Origin: Chrysochromulina parva
Taxonomy: Eukaryota > Haptophyta > Prymnesiales > Chrysochromulinaceae
DNA length: 64,000 bases
NCBI GenBank assembly: GCA_002887195.1
Contig: PJAB01000007.1
Coordinates: 1 to 64,000, forward strand
Direction of reading: 5' to 3'
Shown here: positions 28,994 to 39,600 of the stretch, one piece after another
Numbering within the stretch: position 1 is the first letter of the stretch
Layout: each line of letters starts with the position of its first letter
Notes under the pieces: generated by a model
Database searches by the model: none
What the model saw: only the letters and a program-made list of their open reading frames with translations
What the model was told of the DNA's origin: nothing
Made by a program: the position numbers and the translations under genes

Positions 28994-29539
28994 GAAAAGC
29001 GCAGTGTGAACAAGATCGAAATTGTGATGCACGGGAGACCAAAACTTCGAAGTGTCTTCCTAATGCACGGCCAGATACAGCCTGTCCGCGTGCCCGACGA
29101 GAGCGGAACAGAGGGTAAACAGAGGGCGGATAGAGGGCGGAGGCCGAGGCGGCCAGTGCGCAGTGAGTGAGTGAGTGAGCACTCACTCACGAGGCGGCCA
29201 CAGTGCTGCAGCGCACGTGGAGGCAGCGCACGCTCAGGCGCACGGCTCGCCAGCCAACTCCTACTCCACGTCCTACCGCCGACGCGCGACGGGGCCGCGG
29301 CAATACTCACGACTCAGCCGCAAACGGCTTGCACCGGGCGCTGACGGCGAGCAAGGGACGGCGAGTCGCACCTTAGTCGACACGTACATGTACGTGAGCC
29401 ACGCGCTGCATCAGCACACCAGCCCCGTCTGCCGTCACGCCCGTGACGACGCGTCGTCGAGTCCGCGCGTCGGTGCTCGACGTGCACTGAGCCAGCCGGG
29501 CGGCGCGTCGCTAGACCTAGAGCGATTCTTATGGGCCCA
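28994..29539. other. Intergenic with a GTGAGTGAGT palindrome
   Basis: 5' flank of the eIF2B gene and 3' flank of the bestrophin gene. Contains the inverted repeat at 29167-29190. No gene supported. Confidence 0.5.
29167..29190. repeat. Perfect 10-bp inverted repeat, 4-base loop
   Basis: GTGAGTGAGT (29167-29176), loop GAGC, ACTCACTCAC (29181-29190), within a GTGA tandem run. Could form a hairpin near the eIF2B gene 5' side. Function unknown. Confidence 0.8.
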
Positions 29540-30958
29540 TCACTTACCCCCCGAAGACAACTTGACCACTCCTGGCGTGGCCACCATCCCCTTGCCACGA
29601 TAGGATGGGGCCCTGATTTCCCGAACGTTCAGGTCGGAGAGAGACTCGTGCGAGCGCCACTGTTTGAGGAAGCGATTTGTCGCGCGGCGCACATCGGCCG
29701 CCTCCAGCTCGGCACACTCGCCCCAGTACTTGTCGACGTCCTCTTCCTCGTCGCTTTTGTTCACGACCGCGTCCGCGGGCCGGCGGACGGCATCGAGGGT
29801 GGTGAGCAGGCGGTTGTTGAACGCGCACTGCATCGCGTTTCCGGGCAGGTCGTTGGGCGGATGGACGCAGGGGTCCTCGAGGGCTCGTGAGACAATGTCG
29901 AGGGTCACGTAGGAGGTGCTCGTGATGAACCCCAAGAACGGGCCGACCCAATAGTTGGGGGCAATGCACGTCTTATCCGAGCCGCAGTTGGCGAAGTGCG
30001 CGAGGACGAGTGGGAAGACGACGATGAACAAATATGTCATGGCCGTGACGGCCTGCGTGTACGGCCACGGGAAGGGGATGTCCTCGATCTTGCGCGCCTG
30101 CCGCATCCCGATACTCCCGTCGCCGAGAACCTGCCAGTAGCGCGAGAGCACTGGCGGGTCCGAGCCCAGACCGCCGTCGCAGCGCCGCTGTGCGCTGATG
30201 TGCATGATCTGGGCAAAGATGAAGCCGACGCGGTCGGCACTATTCTCGAGCGTCTGGATCTCGGACTCTGTGAGGCCACCGAGCACCTCGAGCTGCTGCC
30301 ACTTGGGGTCCGCACGGCTCGATGGCTGATTCATGCCGCCAAACGCACCCGGCCCCATCGGCACCGACGGCTTGCGCCCAGCTTCCGGGGCCTCCACCAG
30401 GTTGCTCAGGCTGTCATCGCGGCGCACGTACTGCAGCGCGAGCGCGTGACAGAGCGAGTAGCGGCGGGCCATGAGCATCTGGTACCGCCGCCGCACCTCG
30501 AGCCACTTCGCGCCGGCCTCGCCATACTCACGCTTGTTGGTGTTGATGAGCTCATCGAAGGTGATGGCTTCGGTGAACGCGTCGCCCCACTTGCCTGACA
30601 TCAAGGTGAGAGCGGTGGCGCACTCCCAGAAGCGGTTGTACGCAACTTGGGTGCGGAAGACAAGCGCAAACGCCGAGATGTACGCAAACGGCTGGAATGG
30701 GTAAGGGTGCTGCATCAGGTTGCTCAAAACCGACGCGGGCACGAACAACTCGATCAGGAGCGTGAAGATGGCTGTATACAGCCCAAAGGGAATCGCCTGG
30801 GGGATGGCCGAGCCTGTCAACCGAAACATGTGCAGAAAGGGCGTGCCTTTGCGGTAGATCAGCATGGTTGCTGGGCGGCCTGAACACGGGTGCGCAGTGA
30901 AGAAGATCGGCACTCGGCAGCTTCGCGTGAATGTGCAGAGCGTCGTGTTGGGCGACAT
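29540..30958 (-). CDS. Bestrophin-family anion channel
   Basis: 472 residues from ATG 30958; a second candidate is Met32 (MLIYRKGTPFLHMFRL). Bestrophin landmarks: FALVFRTQVAYNRFWECATAL after the first membrane pair, a central amphipathic region, then IPFPWPYTQAVTAMTYLFIVVFPLVL and YVTLDIVSRALEDPCVHPPNDLP, the last replacing the usual EDPF-type gate/acidic cluster. Algal and plant members carry chloride or bicarbonate in thylakoid or plasma membranes. The first 31 residues are Cys/Thr-rich and could be a targeting leader. No intron seen. Confidence 0.85.
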   Translation of the reverse strand: MSPNTTLCTFTRSCRVPIFFTAHPCSGRPATMLIYRKGTPFLHMFRLTGSAIPQAIPFGLYTAIFTLLIELFVPASVLSNLMQHPYPFQPFAYISAFALVFRTQVAYNRFWECATALTLMSGKWGDAFTEAITFDELINTNKREYGEAGAKWLEVRRRYQMLMARRYSLCHALALQYVRRDDSLSNLVEAPEAGRKPSVPMGPGAFGGMNQPSSRADPKWQQLEVLGGLTESEIQTLENSADRVGFIFAQIMHISAQRRCDGGLGSDPPVLSRYWQVLGDGSIGMRQARKIEDIPFPWPYTQAVTAMTYLFIVVFPLVLAHFANCGSDKTCIAPNYWVGPFLGFITSTSYVTLDIVSRALEDPCVHPPNDLPGNAMQCAFNNRLLTTLDAVRRPADAVVNKSDEEEDVDKYWGECAELEAADVRRATNRFLKQWRSHESLSDLNVREIRAPSYRGKGMVATPGVVKLSSGGK

Positions 30959-31452
30959 CTCGACGCCGCAGAGAGGACTCGTCTGCCCCCTTTTGTTCCT
31001 GACCAGGTTTAACCAGGTTTACTGTAACTATCGATTGTCCAAACATGTAATGAGGTTTTCAGCCCAAAAGCCCGCGTGAATCTTATGAATCGACGACATG
31101 CCATGAAATACCGACCGACCGACCCTTCAAAGCACAAAGGGCCTAAAGCTAACAACAGAGACGGGGCGCTGGAGAGAAAGAACAAATACATACGGTAAGG
31201 GCTGGCAAGGGTGATGCTCGATTGCTCGTTGGCTGCGCGCTGCGGCCCCGCCCCCGGCCCCCCCGCCTCATCGTGCTCATCCAGATCCACGCGATCTGGT
31301 CGACGCCTCTGGTCGCCCGGGCATTAACACACGCAAAACTCGCTCCACTATGTGTGTAGTGTACAAACAATGGCGCGTACGATATTTTGCGCCCGTACTT
31401 GTAAGCGAACGTATACATGTAACGATGTGATGACTGATGTCAACGACCGCGA
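30959..31452. other. Intergenic, nothing recognised
   Basis: 5' flank of the bestrophin gene and 3' flank of the CNG-like channel gene, less GC-rich than the flanking genes. No RNA gene or repeat identified. Confidence 0.5.
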
Positions 31453-34379
31453 TCATGCAGTCAACTGAACTACCAATATTTTCCCCTTCGACGTGGCCCT
31501 TTTGATTATAGGGGGCGTTTGTAGAGGCGGCACTTGGGGCCTCTCAGCTGGAGGCGAGGCTTGCCGCGCAGCGGGGAGCGAGCCTTGCCGCGGTGTCCTG
31601 GCAGGGGGCTCGGTGGCTGATGCGTTCTCCGAGCGGTCTCCGATGCGACCGATGCGGTCGGTTGCCAAGCCAGCCATTGCCGAGGGTACATGCTGCGCCG
31701 TCGGCAGTGGCAGCCTAACATGGCCTTCTACCGCTTTCTGGAGTGCAAGAAGCTGCGCCGAAAGTGCTCGCATGCCATCGACGACCGTTGTGTCGAGCGC
31801 ATGTTGCTTCTGTGTGACAGCCTGCAGCTCGATCTGCAGCTTGGCATGGGCCTGCTCCAAAAGCTTCTCCATCTCCACCAGCGGCTCCGCCTGCATCAGC
31901 GCCGCCCGTCGTATCCTTTGCGCTCCGAAGAGCCTCGCGGCCTCCTCGATCTCGATCTGGTGCGCCTTCTCCTCTCGTTCTTTGGTGATCCGCTTCTCTC
32001 GCGTCGACTCGCGGCGTCGCGCTTGCGACGACTTATCTTTCGAAATCCGTGATAATTGCCGTCGGGAGACCGATCGCAACTGCGCATCGACCACAGCCGG
32101 AGTAGACTGCATATCGACCACCTCTGATACCGTTTCATTGTTGCCGTCATCCATCCACCACTCGCTGGTCTCCTTCACACCCTTCGAGTGGCGCCCAAGC
32201 GTGCCCACGTGCGTGAGGCCGGGCTTGCCGTACAGAGGGTAATTGCGGCCAAAGAACGTCAGCCCTTGCCCGAACATGGCGAGCTCCGCGGCGTGCACGA
32301 TCATGCGGCGGCATGCCCAACGTAAGCGCACTCGGTCCAGTTTCTTACTCAGCTCGGGGAGGCTCGCGAAGATGGATGCGAGGGACGATGGATCCATCAC
32401 GTACAGTGTGATGTAGCTCATCGCTAGAGCCGACACATGCAGCTGAAGCGACTCGTTGCCCAGTAAGATGTCCTCTCCCCATGCCACCGTCGCGCGCTTC
32501 ACTTTGCCAGCGTAGAGAGCGACGCCGCGATTCAGTATGTACATGTAGCCCGGCGGCACGTGCTCACCTTGCGGCAGCATGAGCAGGCGCAGCTTGCTTG
32601 CCAGCTCGATCTTGAGCACGGGGTGTTGCTCATGCACATACCACACGCAATCGAGACGATGCGCCGACACGTTCATGGCCACCTCGCCTTGGAGAGACTG
32701 TGTGGGCATGGGGCAGTCACACACACTCTCAGAGCCCAGCGCAGTCAGAGGGCGCACAGTCAGAGCGCAATGACAGCTCGCTGTCAGAGCGCGATCAATC
32801 CTCACATCAATCTTCTCATCTCTTCATCTGAGATCATCTCACCGGCGAGAAGAGATCCATCAAGACATGAGCCTTGTGTTCCTTGAAGGCTTCGTTCGCC
32901 TCAAAGATGTACTCGCGCAGTCGGTAGCGGAGGAAGCTTGGCAGCCCCGCGTCATGCATGAACGCGTTGAGGGTGCTCAATCGCTCCCGCTTCTCTCGCG
33001 TATCCGGATCGATGGACGCCGCGAGCCCGCAGAAGGTGCCCACCAAATTGGCCCAAAGGAGTCCGCCGAAGAGGACCATGCACGTACAGACTGCGCGGGC
33101 ACACAGGACGTGGGTTGGTGCGCTGAGTCAGGTAAGAGGTCAGACGGACCTGAGTGCTGAGACGGACCTCAAGGTTGGGCACAGCGCGCACACAAGCGGA
33201 AGGTAGGGCATGCAGCCAGTATGCAGCCAGGGAGGGGATCTCGATAGGGCATGCAGCCAGGGAGGGGATCTCGATAGGGCATGCAGCCAGGGAGGGGATC
33301 TCGACTCAGAGTGTCACTCCACAGCACACTCTATCTCCACTCACAACTCAGGCTCACGCACTGATTTGTTCGACGCTGTTATGGCGCGAGGCGCTCACGT
33401 CGCCGTAGCCAACGCTCACGATTGTCACCGTCGCGAAGTAGATCGAGATGATGTACGACTCGAAAGCGCCCTTGCATATGGTGCCGTCCGAGCACTCGAG
33501 CGCATTGCAGCTCTGAAAGTCGCACTGCATGTTGGAGGGGCAGGTTGCGAGCAGAGCTCTGGCTTCGACAGGGCTGACTGTGCACGCTGATCCCGCGTCC
33601 TGCACGCCGCTCCCAGAGTCTCCCTCGAAGCAGAGTGGAGTGCAAAAACCGATGGTGCCCAGCCAGGTGCCAAGTGGATTAAAGCTTGCCTGGAGGCCCC
33701 ATATGCATGCAAACCAGTGGATTGTCGTCAGAATCGACACAAGCGTCTGTACCAGGCCGAGGTACGCGTAGTTGATGCTCATGCGCTTCTCCCAGCGCAG
33801 CAGCATGCGCGAGCCGCGCAGGAGACGTATGAGCTTGATGAGACGAAGCGCACGCAGTGAGCGGAGTGCAAAGAGGTCGGGAGTCGCGTTGTCTCCGCCG
33901 CCGCCGGTGATGTCAAGAACAGAGGTGGCGATGGCGAGCAAGTCGAGCAGAAACCACCACGATGTTGAATAATGAAAAACAATCTCTCGCGCGTTGAAAA
34001 CCCAACGCTTGCCCGAGCGCTCGATGATGTTATCCTCTTCATACCCCAAGCAAAACTGCAGGAGCATGTCACTGAGAAACACGATGTCGATGGCGCGATT
34101 CACCAAGAAGAGAACGTTCGAGTCACGCTCGTCGGGAGGCACCGGCGACAAGAACCCGACCTCAAAGGGTGTGACGAAGGCGGTGAATATGAGGGCGAGC
34201 GACGCTATGAAGTCCCAATAGCCGATGCCCCGGCTGGTCCGCGGGTCTATGACCCATGGCATTCTTGTCGCAGTGTTCGGGTCGGTCTTCTTCTGGTGGT
34301 ACATGTTCAATAGTTTTGTGCGCGTGGTTTCCTTGCTGAGCTTCTTCCCCTTGTGCTGATGCACTCCCTCTACGCGCAT
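31453..34379 (-). CDS. EAG/CNG-like potassium channel with cysteine-rich turret
   Basis: Exons 34379-33362, 33090-32843 and 32697-31453 join to 836 residues. Six helices: S1 after DFIASLALIFTAFVTPFEV, S4 LRSLRALRLIKLIRLLRG near 167-184, and pore IYFATVTIVSVGYGDV near 312-327, with the GYGD potassium filter. Between S5 and the pore is an insert of roughly 70 residues with seven or eight cysteines. Exon 2 gives S6 (VLFGGLLWANLVGTFC) and the C-linker; exon 3 gives LQGEVAMNVSAHRL and a cyclic-nucleotide-binding-like beta roll, then a coiled coil and a Pro/Ala-rich tail. The frame is open upstream of ATG 34379, so an extra 5' exon is possible. Neighbouring channel and sensor genes fit excitable-membrane biology. 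Confidence 0.85.
33091..33361 (-). repeat. CNG-channel intron 1 with a 30-bp tandem repeat
   Basis: 271 bp intron, donor GTGCGT, acceptor GCGCAG, phase 1. Positions 33221-33305 are nearly three identical 30-bp units (ATGCAGCCAGGGAGGGGATC plus ten bases). Confidence 0.85.
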
Positions 34380-34736
34380 GATTTCGTAGTCGTGGGTCGT
34401 GCCGGGCACGTAGGAGAGCAGGTCGGTGTTACTGAATTTTGGGTTGGTTGCGCGCGATGTTGATTAAATATGGCTTTTGGGTAATTAACTTTACGGCGCG
34501 CATGCACCTGTAGCTGGTCGAATCAGGTTGGCGCGATTGGCCGGATGCACGTTGTGCGTCCGACTCAAACTTCTTCGTGAACATCGTGCGGCCAATTTAT
34601 TGGAAGTTTGCTCGACGCCCCGGCACGCGATTTTTGCTCAACTTCGTGGCGAGGTGCTTCCCAATCCGCGTGGCTCGCTGCTGCGGCTCACCCATACGCC
34701 GCGGTTTCGAAACAGTTTGGTGATTACCACATTGCC
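34380..34736. promoter_or_regulatory. Divergent intergenic region between channel and EF-hand genes
   Basis: 357 bp between the CNG-like channel ATG (minus) and an EF-hand ATG (plus). AT-richer around 34455-34495. May also contain an unrecognised first exon of the channel. Confidence 0.4.
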
Positions 34737-36452
34737 ATGGCACCTAAGAAGGACAAGCTCAAGAAGGACGTGACCAAGCTGCCAGCATCAGGTGCCAGCT
34801 CGCACCGCAGCGACGCCCCGAGCCATCGTGGCGACACCCCGAGCAAGGAGAAGAAATCCAGCCGCGGCAAAGCCGAGAAAAAGGGTAAGAGCGAGAAGAA
34901 GAAGTCTGCGTTGGACACTGTCTCAGAGGAAGGCGTGCTGGAGCAGGAGACCTCCCGGGTTGAGCCGCTGAACGAGCTGCTCGCCCCTCTAGAGGAGCTG
35001 CTCGAAGCGAAGCGGGCCGAGCTTGGCCAGGTGGAGAACGAGCTTGAGAGCATCAATGAGGAGCTCGAGGAGCCCGAGGAGCCCGGCGGCGGCGGCAGCG
35101 TGCCGGACGAGGCCACACCACGCAAACTGGTCCCCTCGGAGTCCTTTGTCATCAAGCGCACGCAAGCTATCAAGATTTGGAAGAGCTTTGCGAACGCCAA
35201 GCTCGCCGAGATGGCCTCGAGCCTGGACGCGGCGCTGCACAACGACGAGAAGCTGCGCACGCTGTTTGCGCACATGGATGCGGACCTGGGCGGTAGCATC
35301 GACAAGGACGAGCTCAAGGGCGCGCTCGATGCCGCAGGAAAGAAGGTCACCGACGAGCAGCTCCAGCACATGTTCGACCACGCGGATGAGGACGGAGGCG
35401 GCGACATCGATTACGACGAGTTTGCGAAAGTGGTCAAGGGCGTCAAGGCGAGCAGGGCCGCCTTCATCATTGAGCGCGGCGTGCGCCGGCATCAGGAGGC
35501 GGCGACCAAGAAGCGGACGAAACTGACTATGGAGGAGCTCGAATCGGCGCTTCGGAGGGCCCTGCTCACCAAGACGCCCAAGGAGGTACTCGCCGAGTTC
35601 GATGTGAACAAGAACGGGGTGATCTCACGCGCCGAGTTCCGCGATGGCGTGAGTAACATCCTGAAGCTCGAGTTCAAGCCAAAAGACCTCGACGCGCTCT
35701 TCGACACGTTTGATCACAATCGTGACCACAACATTGACATCAACGAGCTACAAGAGAGCTTTAAGAGCCTCAGGGAGGTGACCAAGCGAATCAAGGCACA
35801 GGTGGCCAACTTGCGCGCGCAGCGCGCGAAGCTCAAGACGGCGCTAGTCGTGCTCGAGGCGCGGCGCGCCGACGTGAGCGCCGTGACGCAAGCTTCGTTC
35901 GACGAGGACGCTCTGCTGGTCGCACACCGTTCAGCGCAGCGCGTGGACGCGAAGGTGGGCGCGGTGCTCAACGGCCGGATCAAGTCCGAGAGCAACCCGA
36001 AGGGCGTGTTCTCCTTCGAAGATATGGTCGCGAAGTGGGATAATCGGCGCAAGGTGGAGGGGTTCATGGACCTTGACGAGTTCACAACGCTCGTCAAGGC
36101 TGAATTGACGGCCAGCAAGTCCAAGCTGACGGCTGCACAAACGTTGTTTAACTTGGGGCAGACGGCGCTCGATCCGAGCGAGATCCAGGCGCAGTTTGCG
36201 GCGCTGGACCCGGAGGGCACGGGGAGCATCCAGATTCGGCAGAGCCTCAAGAGGATGATAGACGCCGAGTTCGCACGTGCAGTCAAGGATGCGGCCCTCG
36301 TCACCTCATGCGCGGAACGCAAGGCGGCAGCTCTCGAGGCGCAAGCTGCCTTCAAAAAGCTCGTGTTTGAGTTTGTGCAGCAAGAGCAAGAGGCGGCGGA
36401 TGCGGCGATGCAGACCCCGCTAGCGCTGGCGGACGCTGCCGAGATCAACTGA
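34737..36452 (+). CDS. Multi-EF-hand coiled-coil protein
   Basis: 571 residues from ATG 34737 in context gccATGGc. A Lys/Ser-rich N-terminus and a coiled coil (LLEAKRAELGQVENELESINEELEEPEEP) precede EF-hands near 181 (DADLGGSIDKDE), 217 (DEDGGGDIDYDE), 288 (DVNKNGVISRAE) and 325 (DHNRDHNIDINE). Degenerate loops follow near 445 and 490 (DPEGTGSIQIRQ). Loops 1 and 2 keep the main ligands, so Ca2+ binding is likely. Helical linkers suggest an elongated, perhaps axonemal, protein. No intron seen. Confidence 0.8.
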   Translation: MAPKKDKLKKDVTKLPASGASSHRSDAPSHRGDTPSKEKKSSRGKAEKKGKSEKKKSALDTVSEEGVLEQETSRVEPLNELLAPLEELLEAKRAELGQVENELESINEELEEPEEPGGGGSVPDEATPRKLVPSESFVIKRTQAIKIWKSFANAKLAEMASSLDAALHNDEKLRTLFAHMDADLGGSIDKDELKGALDAAGKKVTDEQLQHMFDHADEDGGGDIDYDEFAKVVKGVKASRAAFIIERGVRRHQEAATKKRTKLTMEELESALRRALLTKTPKEVLAEFDVNKNGVISRAEFRDGVSNILKLEFKPKDLDALFDTFDHNRDHNIDINELQESFKSLREVTKRIKAQVANLRAQRAKLKTALVVLEARRADVSAVTQASFDEDALLVAHRSAQRVDAKVGAVLNGRIKSESNPKGVFSFEDMVAKWDNRRKVEGFMDLDEFTTLVKAELTASKSKLTAAQTLFNLGQTALDPSEIQAQFAALDPEGTGSIQIRQSLKRMIDAEFARAVKDAALVTSCAERKAAALEAQAAFKKLVFEFVQQEQEAADAAMQTPLALADAAEIN

Positions 36453-36671
36453 GATCGTGCCCGAGACGAGATCGTAGCCGAGCATTCGCCATGACAGAAC
36501 CTCAGAAGCATGTTTGGAAGGGGTGGGAACGCGGCAACGTGCAACGTGGAATGAGAGTCCCAGCCGTGGCGTGTAGCCATGGGTGTGGTCGACGTAGCGT
36601 CTTCAAACTGTTTCAGAATCGGCCAAAAGCAAACATAAACTTTCGCGATCCTTCGCGGCACTCACACACAC

Positions 36672-39600
36672 ATGGACGGCAAAAGGGCGTCGCCCCTCAC
36701 TATCGGGCGGCCCGAATGGGATATCTTCCTCGTGGACGCTTCAGAGGATCGGCTGTACCATGCCATTGGATCGGGCCCGCTCCACGGCAAGGCGTCGTTG
36801 CTGCTACGTGGCAAACGTGGAAGCCCTAAGAGCTCAGAGTTAAGTATGGCCACAGGTGCGCCGTCATCGCTCCCACGCTTGGCCTTTCCTGGCGTCGCCG
36901 GCACGCCTGCCAAGGCAAAATCGGACGATCAGCCAACCAAGGCCAAACCGGTCTCACTCACCAAGAGCACGCCAGGCAAGACCAGCAAGGCCGGCAAGGC
37001 CGGTAGGACCAGAGAGACGTTGGAAAGTGAGACATGGGACGATGTGCGGTACACGAGCGCCGTGCGTATGCAGAAGATGCAGCGCGGCCACTCGACGCGC
37101 CTAAGGCTGCGCGCCGAGCACCTGACTGTTGAGGATGCTCGCGCCGTCACGAAGATCCAGGCAGTCGCGCGCGGTCGCATGGTGCGAAGGCGCGAGGCGG
37201 CCAAAGAGGCGGCGAAGCAGGCCAAAGCAGCGACGAAGCTGGCCACAGTGATGCGGGGTAAGCTCGAGCGACGCGCGGTCCGAAAGGCCAAAGAGATCAT
37301 CGAGCTCGAGGTGACGAAACTGGTGCGGCAGGCAGAGGAGCGGGCGGCACATCAAGCGAGTCTCGTGTCCAAGGGGCGAAAGGCGCAAGCGGAACTGCAT
37401 GCCCTGGTGGCGTCGACGCAGCAAGGCCCCAACGCCAGCTGGTCCGAGAGCATTGGGATGCGCATGCGTGCGGCTGAAGCGACGCGTGACAAGCAGTTGG
37501 AACTATTGTGCAAGGAAAAGAAGGAACGCGCGCTGGTGGAGCTGTTGCAGATGGTGGCGGAGTCGGAGGAGGCGGTGGCCTCACGGGAGGTCCACACGGC
37601 CACGGCGGCGGCGGTACAGGGTCGGTTGCTCGGTCTCGTGAGCCAGGCGCAGACGGCGATGGCCGCTGAGGCCGAGGGTGGTCGGAAGGTCAACGAGGGC
37701 GCACGTCGTTGCGCGTTGCACGACCTCGTCTCACTCGCCAAAGTGGAGGCCGAGGCCGAGGCGGCCGCCGAAGCCGAGAGGATGGCGCGCGCCAAGTCGG
37801 AGGCCGTGCTCGGCCGGCTAGGGATCCTGCTCTCGCTTGTGCAGACGCTCGTGCAAGCGGCGGCGACGATGCAGCTCGGAGCGACGCAGGAGAAGCTGCG
37901 CGAGATCGTGAAGCTTGCGCGGAGCGTCGGTGAGGCTGAGCTCGCTGAGGCCGCGGGCGCCGAGGCAGCAGGCGCCGCGGCCGATGCAGCGGCCAACGCG
38001 GCGGCGGTGCGCGTGCGGCTCCATAAGCTGGTGGGCCTAGCACAGGAAGTGGCGGCGGCGGCGGGGGATGCAGTGCCGAGGGAGCTGAAGCTACGCGAGC
38101 TCCTGAGGATGGCTCAGGAGGTATGCCGGTCTCAGAAGGCCAGCGAGGCCGAGGCGACCGTGCGCGCGAAGGCGTCCGCCGTGCGCTCCTGCATCCCGAA
38201 GGCGACCGCTGAGGCGCAGGCGCTGGTGGCAGAGGGAGCTGATGCGTCGCGGGAGCAGCTCCGCTCGCTGGTCGAGATGGCGAGTGAGGTCAAGTTGCGG
38301 GAGATGGCCGATCATGCTGCACGCGAGGTGAACGCCAAGGCCGCCGGCGTACGCACGCAGCTTGCAAACCTGCTCAGCGCGACCAAAACAGCCCAGGCTG
38401 AGGACGCCAGTGGAGTCCATTCTTCTACAGAGCTGGGCGACCAGATGAGAGAGCTCATCAGCCTGGCGAAACAAGTGGCCAAGGCGGAGGTGGCGGCCGA
38501 GTCGGAGGCGACCAAAGCGGCGGAGGCGGCGGAGATGGCAGCGTGTGCCAAGGCGGTTGCGGTTCACGGGCACCTCGAGGCGCTCGTTCGCGTCGCCGCG
38601 GCGATCGCCGACTCGGACGACGTGCGATCGCCGACAGCAGATCCGCAGTTTAAGCAACTCGCGCTGCAGCTTCGTGTGCTCGCGCGCGAACTGCTACGTA
38701 TGGACGGCGACGTGGACGCCGAAGCGCGCGCCGTGCTGGGCGAGCACGTGGGTGGGCCGCGTGCGGAGCACCTAGGCGAGTTCATCCTAGGGCCGAAGGC
38801 GTCGGCTTTGCGTAGCAAGCTGCAACACCTTGTAGCGATGGCGAGCGCTTGCGAGCTAAGAGTGGCGAATGACATGACGCTCGTCTCCCGCGCCGCCGCA
38901 GCCGGGGCCGCCGCCGCCCTCGCCGTAGCCGCCCTCCCTGGCTATCTCTTTTCTGCCGCCACAAGTAAAGCCAGCGCCCTCCCTCGTGCCGCCTCCGTGG
39001 CCGCTGGGGACATTCGAACCCTTCCCTCCGGCGAGTCCGCCGAGGGGGCTACGGTGCAAGAGCAGCTGCGCGCGCTCTTATCTCTTGCCATGGAGGTGGC
39101 TCGAATGGAGAATGAGCTCTTCGGCGTCTCGGACATCGAGGCGGCGGCCAACGAGGCCATCCAGAACACGTTGGGAGGTAGCTCGGAGGCCAGCAAGTTG
39201 GCCAGCCGTGTGCTCTCCGCGGCCACCACTCGCATGGCCGCCCAGCGTGCCAAGGCAGCGACCAAGATCGAGGCGGTCTGCAGGGGAAAGCACGCGCGCA
39301 AGGAGGTGGCTGAGGGGCTCACTAGGCAACAGCTCAAGCTCCAACGGTACGTTGCGTTCACCGGAGGCGAGGCTGGCATGGGCGGCCTGCTCAGCGGCGG
39401 CACTGACAGTTTCCTAATATGGGCGGCCACGCGCCCCACGGTGGCGTACCCCGAGGTGATCCTGAACGATCTGTTCTCGCAGCGCAAGACGTGCGTCGCG
39501 CGGCTGCGCACGAACTCCGACCTGACGCGCCTGCTTCGCAACGGAGACTACTATGTTGCCGTGCCAGAGCAGGGCGGCGAGGGAGGGGCCGGCGCAGGGC

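Noticed and set aside
39010..39025. tRNA B-box-like GGTTCGAAT on the minus strand
   Set aside because: It lies within a long coding frame and no A box or acceptor pairing is visible. No tRNA was found in the window by eye.
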